Shown: in pieces, positions 19,731 through 30,243 of the stretch
How positions within the stretch are numbered: the stretch's first letter is position 1
How the letters are laid out: each line of letters starts with the position of its first letter
Assembly (NCBI RefSeq): GCF_024105655.1
Contig: NZ_JAAAMH010000003.1
Span: forward strand, 1 to 64,000
Direction of reading: 5' to 3'
Origin: Aliihoeflea sp. 40Bstr573
Lineage (GTDB): Bacteria > Pseudomonadota > Alphaproteobacteria > Rhizobiales > Rhizobiaceae
Length of the DNA stretch: 64,000 nt
The notes under the pieces: model-generated
Seen by the model: the letters and a program-made list of their open reading frames with translations, nothing else
Database searches by the model: none
What the model was told of the DNA's origin: nothing
Translations under genes and position numbers: made by a program

Positions 19731-20693
19731 TCACCTCCGGTGCCTGAGGCGCGGATTGGCGAGGATCGCCACGATGTCCGCGATGAGATTAAGGCCGATA
19801 TAGACGGCGGCGAAGATCAGCCCGACCGCCTGCACGACCGGCACGTCGCGCTTGGAGACGTGGTCGACGAGATATTGCCCCATCCCCGGATAGACGAAGA
19901 TGACCTCGATCACGACGACGCCGACGATAAGGAAGGCGAGGTTGAGCATCACGACGTTTACGATCGGTGCGACGGCGTTCGGGAAGGCGTGCTTGCGGAT
20001 GATCTCGAAAAGCGACAGACCCTTCAATTCGGCGGTCTCGATATAGGCTGACTGCATGACGTTGAGGATCGCCGCGCGCGTCATGCGCATCATGTGCGCC
20101 AGGACGACGAGCGTCAGCGCGGTCGCCGGCAAAGCGATCGCGCGCATCCGATCCGTGAAGGACATGGTGTCGTAGACGGTCGACACGCTCGGGAACCAGC
20201 CGAGGCGCACGGCGAAGACGTACATCAGCACGTAGCCGATGAAGAATTCGGGCAGCGAGGTTGCCGAGAGGGCAAGGCCGGAAATCGTCTTGTCGACGAA
20301 GCCGTTGCGATACCGCACGGCGATGAGGCCGAGCAGGATAGCCAGCGGGACCGAGACGACGGCAGCCCAGAAAGCGAGGAAGAGCGTGTTCTTCAACCGG
20401 GGCCAGATCGACGTGGCGATGTCCATGCGGTTGGAAAGAGCCGTGCCGAGGTCGCCCGTCAGGACGCCGCCGAGCCAGCGGAAATAGCGGATGTAGGCCG
20501 GGTCGTTGAGCCCGAGTTCGCGGCGCAGATTTTCCAGCGCCTGCGGTGTCGCCGCCTGGCCGAGGATCGACTGGGCGACGTCGCCCGGCAGAATCTCGGT
20601 GCCCAGGAAGATCAGCACCGAGACAGCAAGAAGGAGAAGGAAGCCCAGCGCAATGCGCTGGGCGATGAGTGTCAGTACCGGGTGTGCCCCCAC
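19731..20693 (-). CDS. ABC permease, DppB-like
   Basis: A 320-residue permease. The N terminus has a long first helix and the conserved GDLGTALSNRMDIATSIWPRL region; the EAA loop is AELKGLSLFEIIRKHAFPNA. A GTG start at 20693 gives the normal N terminus; the ribosome binding site is poor. A perfect 10-base inverted repeat falls at codons 11-17 and could limit translation relative to the upstream binding protein, which must be made in excess. Confidence 0.88.
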   Translation of the reverse strand: MGAHPVLTLIAQRIALGFLLLLAVSVLIFLGTEILPGDVAQSILGQAATPQALENLRRELGLNDPAYIRYFRWLGGVLTGDLGTALSNRMDIATSIWPRLKNTLFLAFWAAVVSVPLAILLGLIAVRYRNGFVDKTISGLALSATSLPEFFIGYVLMYVFAVRLGWFPSVSTVYDTMSFTDRMRAIALPATALTLVVLAHMMRMTRAAILNVMQSAYIETAELKGLSLFEIIRKHAFPNAVAPIVNVVMLNLAFLIVGVVVIEVIFVYPGMGQYLVDHVSKRDVPVVQAVGLIFAAVYIGLNLIADIVAILANPRLRHRR

Positions 20694-20706
20694 GTGCCCG
20701 CCCCGA

Positions 20707-22299
20707 TCAGGCTTGATCGAGCCAGACGCGGGTCGCCGCCCTCAGATTGGACGTCTCGTGATTGGGGTCCTGCACCCAGCCCTTGACCTCCTCGCGGCGT
20801 GCGTCGAGGAAGTCGTTGAACATCGGCAGGATCAGGCCGCCATCGTCGCGCACCTTGGTCGCGGCCTCGCGATACATCTCGGCGCGTTTGGTGTCGTCGA
20901 GCTCCGCGCGTGCGGTGCGGATGAGCGTGTCGAAACCCTCGTCGAAGAAGCGGGTGTCGTTCCAGTCGGCGCCGGTGATGTAGGCGGTCGAGTACATGGA
21001 ATCCTGCGTCGGGCGGCCGCCCCAGTAGGAGGCACAGAAGGGCTGCGCGTTCCAGACTTCCGTCCAGTAGCCGTCGCCCGGCTCGCGCTGGACGTCGATC
21101 TGAATGCCGGCGGCCTGCGCCTGCTGCTGGTAGAGCTGGGCAGCGTCGACGGCGCCTGGGAAGGCGACTTCCGAGGTGCGCAGCAGGACGGGGCCCGAAT
21201 GGCCCGACTTCTTGTAGTGGAACGCGGCTTGCTCGGGATCGTAGACGCGCTGCTCGATGCCTTCGGGGTAAAGCGCGTAGGAGGGCGAGATCGGGAAATC
21301 GTTGCCCACCGAGGCGTGACCGGCAAGAATCTGCTCGACCATCTGCTCGCGGTCGATGGCGAGCTTCAAGGCCATGCGCAGGTCGTGGTTGTCGAACGGC
21401 GCGGTGTTGCAGTGCATGATGAAAACGTAGTGGCCCTTGGAGGGCACGCTTTCGATATGCACGCCCGGCATGCGGGCCAGAAGGGCGACGGTGCGCGGCT
21501 CAACGCGGTTGATGATATGGACCTGGCCCGACTGCAGCGCGGAGGTGCGCGCCGTTGCATCGTTCATGACGACGATCTCGACCGAGGCGACGTGACCGAC
21601 ATCGTCGTTCCAGTAGCCGTCATATTTGGTCGAGACGTGACGGATGCCCGGCTCGTTCACCTCGACCTTGTAAGGCCCGGTGCCGATGCCGGCGAGCGGG
21701 TCGTCATAGCCGCCATTGGGCTGGATCACGAGATGGTAGTCGGTGAGGAGAAGCGGCAGGTCGGCATTGCCGGAGGTAAGCTTGAAGACGACGTTGTCGC
21801 CGTCGATCGAGATGTCCTCGATGTCGCGCAGGACCCCCAGCGCGGCCGATTCCGTGGATTCGTCCGAGTGGCGGCGGATCGTCTGGGCGACATCCTCAGG
21901 CGTCATTTCCTTGCCATTGTGGAAGGTGACACCCTTGCGGATCTTGAAGCGCCATTCCGCCGCGTCGTCCGAGGCCTCCCAGGATTCGGCGAGCACCGGC
22001 TGCGGCGTGCCGTCCCTCGGCGACTGGAGGACGAGAAGCTCACCCCAGGTCGAGCCGAAATTCTGCGGCACCTGCGTCAGCCATTGAGCCGGGTCGAGGC
22101 TGTTGGTGGATTCGCCGCCCTGCAGGCCCATGCGCAGATCGCCACCCTTCTGCGGTCCCTGGGCGCGCGCCGCGCCGATCAGCAGCGAGTTGGCGAATGT
22201 CGAGGTGACGCCGAGGGCGGCCGCGCGGCCGAGAAAATCGCGACGGTTCAGCTTGCCGCTCGCGACATAGCGGCTCAAAAATTCAAGTTCCTTCGACAT
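20707..22299 (-). CDS. ABC substrate-binding protein, family 5
   Basis: A 530-residue periplasmic solute-binding protein of the peptide/nickel family (SBP_bac_5). The N terminus carries a twin-arginine signal (NRRDFLGRAAALGV...ARAQG), so it should be exported folded through Tat. Family motifs include WRFKIRKGVTFHNGKEMTPEDV near residue 90 and KLAIDREQMVEQILAG. It is the first gene of the operon, 13 bases before the DppB-like gene. The ligand is unknown; peptides, or a betaine-like compound given the neighbouring carnitine genes, are candidates. Confidence 0.9.
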   Translation of the reverse strand: MSKELEFLSRYVASGKLNRRDFLGRAAALGVTSTFANSLLIGAARAQGPQKGGDLRMGLQGGESTNSLDPAQWLTQVPQNFGSTWGELLVLQSPRDGTPQPVLAESWEASDDAAEWRFKIRKGVTFHNGKEMTPEDVAQTIRRHSDESTESAALGVLRDIEDISIDGDNVVFKLTSGNADLPLLLTDYHLVIQPNGGYDDPLAGIGTGPYKVEVNEPGIRHVSTKYDGYWNDDVGHVASVEIVVMNDATARTSALQSGQVHIINRVEPRTVALLARMPGVHIESVPSKGHYVFIMHCNTAPFDNHDLRMALKLAIDREQMVEQILAGHASVGNDFPISPSYALYPEGIEQRVYDPEQAAFHYKKSGHSGPVLLRTSEVAFPGAVDAAQLYQQQAQAAGIQIDVQREPGDGYWTEVWNAQPFCASYWGGRPTQDSMYSTAYITGADWNDTRFFDEGFDTLIRTARAELDDTKRAEMYREAATKVRDDGGLILPMFNDFLDARREEVKGWVQDPNHETSNLRAATRVWLDQA

Positions 22300-22344
22300 T
22301 GCCTGTTCCTCATTCGATCGTGTGATCCGAACCCATTGAGCGGA

Positions 22345-22417
22345 CCCGTTTGCGGGTCTCGTTGGGTAAGGATATTGACGGCATCATGCGACATTTCACA
22401 TGGCCGTTTGCGACATT
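22345..22417 (-). promoter_or_regulatory. promoter region with TGTCGC direct repeats
   Basis: Two exact copies of AATGTCGCA (minus strand, at 22409-22417 and 22387-22395) are spaced 22 bases start to start, two helical turns, upstream of the binding-protein gene. GlxA-type AraC regulators such as ArgR bind tandem TGTCGC half-sites. A small hairpin GACCCG-TTTG-CGGGTC (22345-22360) lies between them and the start codon. The linked CdhR-like regulator is the obvious candidate protein. Confidence 0.5.
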
Positions 22418-22543
22418 GGATGGCGTAATTGGTTCCGCCTGAGATGGGTCGAACTATAGCCACCCACGGCGTGGGATCAACAGTGGAAGGAAAATTCGTG
22501 AGGATTTGCCGATAGTTGGTCGCGCGAGACGATCACCGATCTG

Positions 22544-23134
22544 TCAGTTGAGCGGGATGTCGTTGGCTTCCTTCGACGCCTGATAGACTTTCGAAAGCGC
22601 GTCATAGCGGCCGGCGATGCGGGCCGCGCGACCGGTCAGGGCGGACCGTTCGGCCGCGTCCGTCACGGCGATCTCGCGCCGGATGGAATGGCTCTTCCAA
22701 TAGGCGTTTTCGGCCCTGTACCCCCCAGGTTCCAGCCCGAAGACCTCTTTCAAAATCTTCAGGTCGTGCGGAATCGCGAAGCTGTCGCGCGAGTCCTCGT
22801 GGCTGAAGAAATAGTGGAAATTGTCGAATCCCGCCCATGTGATCGCCGACAGGCAAAGCGAACAGGGCTCGTGCGTCGACAGGAAGACGCAGTCCTTCGC
22901 GTCGGGCCGGTCCGCCTTCGGCAATTCGTAAAAGCGCTTCATGGCGTGCATCTCGCCATGCCAGAGCGGATTCTCCATCTCGTTGTTGGTTTCGGCGATC
23001 ACGACCGACAGGTCCGACTTCAGCAAGATCGCCGCGCCGAAAATCTTGTTGCCGGCGGCAACGCCTGCTTCCGTCTTCGGCACGATGTCTTCTTCGATCA
23101 CGTCGAACAGGCGATGGATCAACGCCGCGCTCAT
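22544..23134 (-). CDS. CMP/dCMP-type zinc deaminase
   Basis: A 196-residue zinc-dependent deaminase of the cytidine/deoxycytidylate deaminase superfamily. The catalytic motif is WHGEMHAMKRF (His-x-Glu) and the zinc cysteines are in STHEPCSLCLSA (PCxxC). It is the last gene of an operon with allA, allE and the fused allantoinase, joined by ATGA overlaps. A purine-ring deaminase role (guanine or a related base) is plausible from context, though an unrelated amidohydrolase-type guanine deaminase is also encoded at 33300. The start at the ATG overlapping allA is chosen; upstream frame is shadow. Confidence 0.8.
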   Translation of the reverse strand: MSAALIHRLFDVIEEDIVPKTEAGVAAGNKIFGAAILLKSDLSVVIAETNNEMENPLWHGEMHAMKRFYELPKADRPDAKDCVFLSTHEPCSLCLSAITWAGFDNFHYFFSHEDSRDSFAIPHDLKILKEVFGLEPGGYRAENAYWKSHSIRREIAVTDAAERSALTGRAARIAGRYDALSKVYQASKEANDIPLN

Positions 23135-23640
23135 GGCGCAAAGCCCTCCGGCAGCCGGATTTCCCACGGCTCTTCGAAGAAGAACTCCTCCAGATTGCTG
23201 CCATCGCCGCCGCGGTCGACGACGATGAAATCCTGGTTGCTCCCGATCGGCGTCAGGACGGCGTGCCAAGTGTTGCGGCGATAATTGATGCCCTGGCCGG
23301 GCGCGGTGACGAAGGCGTGCGGTTCGCCGGGGCCGTCATTCGTGTCGGGGCAGACGACGACGAGGAACGGGCGCTGGTCGAGCGGCATGAAGATCTGGCT
23401 GCCAAAGGGATGGCGCTCGACCATCGTGAGCGCCAGCGGCATTTCGTATGGGGTGCCTTTGGCGATGGAAACGAGCACGCGCGCGTTCGGGCCCGTGGCC
23501 TCAACGTTGGCGAGGTCGTGATAGCGCTCGCACTTGCCGTTGTTGATCGGGAAGTGGTTTGCGCCTGCCGTGTCGAGGACGTCGCCGAAAGGCGCGAAGG
23601 CTTCGCGGGTGAGCGGGACGGCGGTGCTGGTGCGGGTCAT
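23131..23640 (-). CDS. allA: ureidoglycolate lyase
   Basis: A 169-residue cupin-type ureidoglycolate lyase releasing urea and glyoxylate. Family features are the N-terminal PLTREAFAPFGDVLDT, the central PLALTMVERHPFGSQIFMPL with the conserved His, and the terminal FIVVDRGGDGSNLEE. It is translationally coupled by ATGA overlaps to allE upstream and the deaminase gene downstream. It supplies the last step of ureide breakdown, feeding glyoxylate toward glycerate. Confidence 0.95.
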   Translation of the reverse strand: MTRTSTAVPLTREAFAPFGDVLDTAGANHFPINNGKCERYHDLANVEATGPNARVLVSIAKGTPYEMPLALTMVERHPFGSQIFMPLDQRPFLVVVCPDTNDGPGEPHAFVTAPGQGINYRRNTWHAVLTPIGSNQDFIVVDRGGDGSNLEEFFFEEPWEIRLPEGFAP

Positions 23641-24467
23641 CGGCCGATACCGAGCTTGGCGTGGCGGTTCACGTCCTTGTAGAGCAGATACCGGAACCGG
23701 CCCGGCCCGCCTGCATAGCAGGCTTGTGGGCAAAAGGCGCGCAGCCACATATAGTCGCCAGCCTCGACTTCTACCCAGTCCTTGTTGAGCTTGTAGACCG
23801 CCTTGCCCTCGAGCACGTAAAGGCCGTGCTCCATGACATGCGTCTCCTCGAACGGGATCACGCCGCCTGGCTCGAAGGTGACGACCGTCACTGCCAGGTC
23901 GTGGCGCAGATCAGCCGGATCGACGAAGCGCGTCGTCGCCCATGCGCCGCCGGTATCGGGCATCACTGCGGGCGCAATGTCCTTCTCGTTGAGGAAGAGC
24001 GGGTCTGGCACGTCGAGCCCTTCGACGAATTCGTAGGCCTTGCGGACCCAGTGAAAGCGCGCGACGTCCTTGCCGTCATTCTTGACGGTCCAGCCGCTTG
24101 CGGGCGGCAGATAGGCGTAGCCGCCGGGCGTCAGGACGTGTCGCTCGTCGTCGAGCGTCACGGTTATCTCGCCCTCGACGACGAAGAACACGCCCTCGGC
24201 GTCCGCTTCCGGTTCTGGCTGGCCCGAGCCGCCGCCCGGCTGCACTTCCATGATGTATTGCGAGAACGTTTCGGCGAAGCCGGAGAGCGGGCGCGAGAGG
24301 ACCCAGAGCCGCGTCTTTTCCCAGAACGGCAGATAGCTCGTCACGATGTCGCTCATGACGCCCTTGGGGATGACCGCATAGGCATCGGTGAAGACGGCGC
24401 GGCCGGTGTGCAGCTGCGTCTGCGGCGGCAGGCCGCCGGTGGGTGCGTAGTAGGTTCGGTCGGTCAT
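23637..24467 (-). CDS. allE: (S)-ureidoglycine aminohydrolase
   Basis: A 276-residue double-cupin protein (AllE/YlbA/UGHY family) that converts (S)-ureidoglycine to (S)-ureidoglycolate and ammonia, typically with Mn. The two cupin halves are visible: GVFFVVEGEITVTLDDERHVL at about 90-112, and VIPFEETHVMEHGLYVLEGKAVY in the C-terminal half, which holds the metal site. It lies between allA and the allantoinase fusion with four-base overlaps on both sides. Confidence 0.94.
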   Translation of the reverse strand: MTDRTYYAPTGGLPPQTQLHTGRAVFTDAYAVIPKGVMSDIVTSYLPFWEKTRLWVLSRPLSGFAETFSQYIMEVQPGGGSGQPEPEADAEGVFFVVEGEITVTLDDERHVLTPGGYAYLPPASGWTVKNDGKDVARFHWVRKAYEFVEGLDVPDPLFLNEKDIAPAVMPDTGGAWATTRFVDPADLRHDLAVTVVTFEPGGVIPFEETHVMEHGLYVLEGKAVYKLNKDWVEVEAGDYMWLRAFCPQACYAGGPGRFRYLLYKDVNRHAKLGIGR

Positions 24468-25909
24468 TGGGGCAGGATGTCCTTCAGCCGCAGATAGGCG
24501 ATGCGCTCGACCTGCTTGCAGGCGGCGGCGAATTCGGTGTCGCGGTCATTGGCGATGCGGCGTTTGAAGGCGTCGAGGATCGACGCCTTGGTATTGTCCT
24601 TGACGGCGATGATGAAGGGGAAGCCGAATTTCGCGACATAGGCGTCGTTCAGTTCGGTGAAAGCGGCGCGCTCGGCGTCGGTCAGGGCGTCGAGCCCGGC
24701 GGAGGCCTGTTCCTTCGTCGATTCTTCGGTGAGCCGCTTTGCCTGCGCCAGCTTGCCGGCAAGGTCCGGGTGCGCCTGCAGGACGCCCAGCCGTTCCGCC
24801 TCGCTCGCCGAGCGGAACATGCGCGCCAGTGCGTTGTGCAAGCCGCCCGCGCTGTCATGCGCCGGGCCCAGCTCGAGATTGAAGGCGCGCTCGGCGATCC
24901 AGGGCGAATGCTCGAAGATCGAACCGAAACGCGCGACGAACTCCTCGCGCGCCATGCGGCTCGGGCGCAGCGCATGCGGCTGGTAGGGATGGTTCGCGAC
25001 CCAGTGCTCTGCGATGTCGATGCGGCGCGCGATCCACGCTTTGTCGTGGCGCTTCACGTAGTCGACGAAGCGCTTCAGCGCCGCCACGCGCCCCGGCCGT
25101 CCGACGAGCCGGCAGTGCAGCCCGATGCTCATCATCGACGGCCTGCCTGCCTGCCCCTCCGCACAATACGTGTCGAAGGCGTCCTTCAAATAGGCGAAGA
25201 ACTGGTCGCCCGAATTGAAGCCCTGGGGCGTCGCGAAGCGCATGTCGTTGGCGTCGAGCGTGTAGGGTATGACAAGTTGCGGATCGATCTCGCGGCCTTG
25301 CCCGTCATGGTCGAGCCAGTAGGGCAGGTCGTCGTCATAGGTGTCGGAAATCCACGTGAACCCGCCCTCTTCGGCGGCGAGCTTCACGGTGTTGACGGAG
25401 GTGCGTCCGACATAAAGCCCCTTCGGGCGTTCGCCGACGACTTCTGTATGGAGCCGGACCGCTTCAGTGAGATCGGCACGCTCGGCCTCTTCCTCGTGGT
25501 CGCGATAGTCGATCCATTTCAAGCCGTGCGAGGCGATCTCCCAGCCGGCGTCCTTCATCGCCGCCACCTGGTCCGGGGAGCGGGCGAGCGCGTCGGCGAC
25601 GCCGTAGACGGTGACCGGCAGACCGGCCTCCGTGAAGAGGCGATGAAGCCTCCAGAAACCGCCGCGCGCGCCGTATTCGTAAATCGATTCCATGTTCCAG
25701 TGGCGCTTGGCCGGCCAAGGAGCCGCACCGACGATTTCCGACAGGAACGCTTCCGATGCGGCGTCGCCGTGCAGGACGCAGTTCTCGCCGCCTTCCTCGT
25801 AGTTGACGACGAAGGATACGGCCACATGCGCGCCGCCCGGCCAGTCCGCTTTCGGCGGGTTGGCGCCATAGCCGCGCATGTTGCGGACATATCGCTTCGG
25901 CTCGGTCAT
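24464..25909 (-). CDS. fused allantoinase (PuuE) / OHCU decarboxylase (UraD)
   Basis: A 481-residue bifunctional enzyme. Residues about 1-305 are a polysaccharide-deacetylase-fold, PuuE-type allantoinase (GGFWRLHRLFTEAGLPVTVYGV; SIGLHCRLVGRPGR). Residues about 315-481 are 2-oxo-4-hydroxy-4-carboxy-5-ureidoimidazoline decarboxylase, with its catalytic histidine segment LQAHPDLAGKLA, the conserved STKEQASAGLD, and KFGFPFIIAV. One polypeptide therefore makes S-allantoin and opens its ring. The ATG at 25909 has GGGGAG upstream. It is the first gene of the minus-strand ureide operon and is divergent from uraH-xdhABC. Confidence 0.94.
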   Translation of the reverse strand: MTEPKRYVRNMRGYGANPPKADWPGGAHVAVSFVVNYEEGGENCVLHGDAASEAFLSEIVGAAPWPAKRHWNMESIYEYGARGGFWRLHRLFTEAGLPVTVYGVADALARSPDQVAAMKDAGWEIASHGLKWIDYRDHEEEAERADLTEAVRLHTEVVGERPKGLYVGRTSVNTVKLAAEEGGFTWISDTYDDDLPYWLDHDGQGREIDPQLVIPYTLDANDMRFATPQGFNSGDQFFAYLKDAFDTYCAEGQAGRPSMMSIGLHCRLVGRPGRVAALKRFVDYVKRHDKAWIARRIDIAEHWVANHPYQPHALRPSRMAREEFVARFGSIFEHSPWIAERAFNLELGPAHDSAGGLHNALARMFRSASEAERLGVLQAHPDLAGKLAQAKRLTEESTKEQASAGLDALTDAERAAFTELNDAYVAKFGFPFIIAVKDNTKASILDAFKRRIANDRDTEFAAACKQVERIAYLRLKDILPQ

Positions 25910-26068
25910 CGACGTCTCCCCTGACATTCGCAGAATAAGCGCGGAACGACGCGCCCATTCCCGGCGAAAAATTTGAAAGTCTTTTTGTGGCCGCTCGTCT
26001 CCAGAGGGCTTATGACTTGCCTTAGGATCACCGACAATGGCTCCATAACAACAATGAGGTGCTCGCAA
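25910..26068. promoter_or_regulatory. divergent ureide / xdh promoter region
   Basis: A 159-base region between the allantoinase fusion and uraH. It is A+T-richer than its surroundings and contains TTTGAAAGTC at 25972-25981. The same decamer recurs at 32004-32013 in the other divergent promoter of the purine cluster, between the LysR gene and puuD, so it is a candidate shared operator. Confidence 0.45.
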
Positions 26069-26431
26069 ATGGCCAGTGGCGGAGGACGTCTGACGACGCA
26101 TGTGCTCGATACGGCCTCGGGCCGGCCGGCGGCAGGGCTGAAGATCGCGCTCTACAGGCTCGACGGCGACGACCGCGCGCACGTCAAGTCCGTCACCACC
26201 AATGCTGACGGCCGATGCGACGCGCCGCTGCTCGAAGGCGCCGATTTCGCGCCGGGGCAGTACGAACTGGTGTTCGCGGCCGGCGACTATCTGCGCGCAT
26301 CCGGAGCCGACCTGCCCGATCCCGCCTTCCTCGACGAAGTTCCGATCCGATTCGGCATGGCGGACGCCGCGCACTACCACGTGCCGCTTTTGATCTCGCC
26401 TTATGGCTATTCGACGTATCGGGGAAGTTGA
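26069..26431 (+). CDS. uraH: 5-hydroxyisourate hydrolase
   Basis: A 120-residue transthyretin-like protein that hydrolyses 5-hydroxyisourate to OHCU. The N-terminal signature is [18 protein letters not shown] (His near residue 9), and the C terminus is the diagnostic [11 protein letters not shown]. The ATG at 26069 is chosen because it begins just before the conserved region and has GAGGTG upstream. xdhA starts one base after its stop codon. Confidence 0.96.
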   Translation: MASGGGRLTTHVLDTASGRPAAGLKIALYRLDGDDRAHVKSVTTNADGRCDAPLLEGADFAPGQYELVFAAGDYLRASGADLPDPAFLDEVPIRFGMADAAHYHVPLLISPYGYSTYRGS

Positions 26432-26432
26432 G

Positions 26433-27895
<1,463 letters not shown>

Positions 27896-27896
<1 letters not shown>

Positions 27897-30235
27897 TGAA
27901 CAAGCACGCCCAGCCAGACCTGACCGCAGCCGCCATCAAGGGCGGGGTCGCGACCGACCAGCGGCACGATTCCGCCGCCAAGCACGTCACCGGCACCGCG
28001 GTCTATATCGACGACATTGCCGAGCCGGCCGGCACGCTGCATGGCTGCCTTGGCCTGTCGACCATCGCGCATGGCGCGGTCACATCCATCGACCTCGACG
28101 CCGTGCGCGGGGCGCCGGGCGTCGTTGCGGTGCTGACCGGCCATGACGTGCCGGGCGTCAACGACATTTCGCCGACCGGCAGGCATGACGAGCCGGTGCT
28201 GGCGACCGAAAAGGTCGAGTTTTTCGGTCAGCCGCTCTTCGCCGTCATCGCCGAGACGCGCGAGGCCGCGCGCCGCGCCTGCAAGCTGGCGAAGATCGAA
28301 TACGATGCGCTGCCCTTCGTCACGGATATCGGCGAACTCGACGCAACATCTGGCAAGATGGTCGCCCCGCCGCTGACGCTGAAGCGCGGCGACGCGGCCA
28401 AGGCAATCGCGTCCGCGCCGCGCCGGATCAAGGGCCAGATGCGTGTCGGCGGGCAGGACCATTTCTACCTCGAAGGCCACATCGCGCTCGCCATTCCCGG
28501 CGAGGACGACGACGTCACGCTCCATTCCTCGACGCAGCATCCCAGCGAAGTCCAGCACATGGTCGCCCACGCGCTCGGCGTCGCGTCCCACGCCGTCACG
28601 GTCGAGGTGCGGCGCATGGGCGGCGGGTTCGGCGGCAAGGAGACGCAGTCCAACCAGTTCGCCGCCATCGCCGCCATCGCGGCGAAGAAGCTGAAGCGCC
28701 CTGTGAAGATCCGGCCCGACCGCGACGACGACATGATCGCCACGGGCAAGCGGCATGATTTCCTGATCGACTATGAAATCGGCTTCGACGAGGACGGCAA
28801 GATCCGCGGCGTGGACTACACTTACGCCGCGCGCTGCGGCTTCTCGTCGGACCTTTCCGGACCCGTCACCGACCGCGCGCTCTTTCACTGCGACAACGCC
28901 TATTTTTATCCGGCGGTGCATGCGCAATCGGCGCCGCTTTATACCAACACCGTGTCGAACACCGCGTTTCGCGGCTTCGGCGGGCCGCAGGGCATGATGG
29001 GCGCGGAGCGCGTCATCGACGAGATCGCGTTCGCGTTGGCCAAGGACCCGCTGGAGGTGCGCAAGGCGAACTTCTACGGCACCGCTGACCGGAACGTGAC
29101 GCCCTATCACCAGAGCGTCGAGGACAACATCGTCCACCGTATCGTCGCCGACCTGGAAGCCTCCTGCGATTATCAGCGCCGGCGCGAGGAGATCGCCGCC
29201 TTCAATGCGAAAAGCCGCATCGTCAAGCGCGGTCTCGCGCTGACGCCGGTCAAGTTCGGCATCTCCTTCACCGCCACGCATTTCAACCAGGCCGGCGCGC
29301 TGGTCCATGTCTATACCGACGGCTCGGTTCATCTGAACCATGGCGGCACGGAGATGGGGCAGGGGCTCTACGTCAAGGTCGCACAGGTGGTTGCCGAAGA
29401 GTTCCAGATTGACATCGCGAACGTGAAGATCACCGCCACGACGACGGGCAAGGTGCCGAACACGTCGGCGACGGCGGCTTCGTCGGGAACAGACCTCAAC
29501 GGCATGGCAGCGCAAGACGCCGCGCGCCAGATCAAGGATCGGCTGTGCGACTTTGCCTCCGACAAGTATGGGTTGCCTAAGGACCAGATCGTCTTCCTGC
29601 CCAACCGGGTGCGGATAGGCAACCAGGAAATCCCGTTCGCCGACCTCGTCAAGCAGGCCTATATGGCGCGCATCCAGCTCTCGGCAGCCGGCTTCTACAA
29701 GACGCCGAAGATCCACTGGGACCGCGACAAGGGCGAGGGGCGTCCGTTCTACTACTTCGCCTACGGCGCGTCGTGTTCGGAAGTGTCGATCGACACGCTC
29801 ACGGGCGAATATGTCGTCGAGCGCACCGACATCCTGCACGAGACGGGTCGCTCCCTGAACCGGATCATCGATCTCGGCCAGATCGAGGGCGGCTTCGTGC
29901 AGGGCATGGGCTGGCTGACGACGGAAGAACTCGTATGGGACGACAAGGGGCGGCTGCGCACCCATGCGCCGTCGACCTACAAGATCCCGCTCGCCTCGGA
30001 TCGGCCGAAGATCTTCAACGTGACGCTGGCCGATTGGCCCGAAGCGAACGAGCCGACCGTCCATCGCTCCAAGGCCGTCGGCGAGCCGCCTTTCATGCTG
30101 GCGATGTCGGTGTTCCATGCGCTCTCGGATGCGGTGGCAAGCGTCGGCGGACACAAGGTGTTTCCTGCGCTCGACGCGCCGGCGACGCCCGAGCGCGTGC
30201 TGATGGCGGTGGAACGGGTGAAGGCGGCGCGGTAG
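27896..30235 (+). CDS. xdhB: xanthine dehydrogenase molybdenum subunit
   Basis: A 779-residue molybdopterin-binding subunit that hydroxylates hypoxanthine and xanthine to urate. The conserved motifs include VGGQDHFYLEGHIALA, MGGGFGGKETQS, TAFRGFGGPQG (active-site Arg loop) and the catalytic glutamate near the C terminus in KAVGEPPFMLAM. The ATG at 27896 shares one base with the xdhA stop; a GTG one codon earlier is less likely. A long open frame on the opposite strand is an artefact of codon bias. Confidence 0.97.
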
Positions 30236-30243
30236 GGTCGGGC

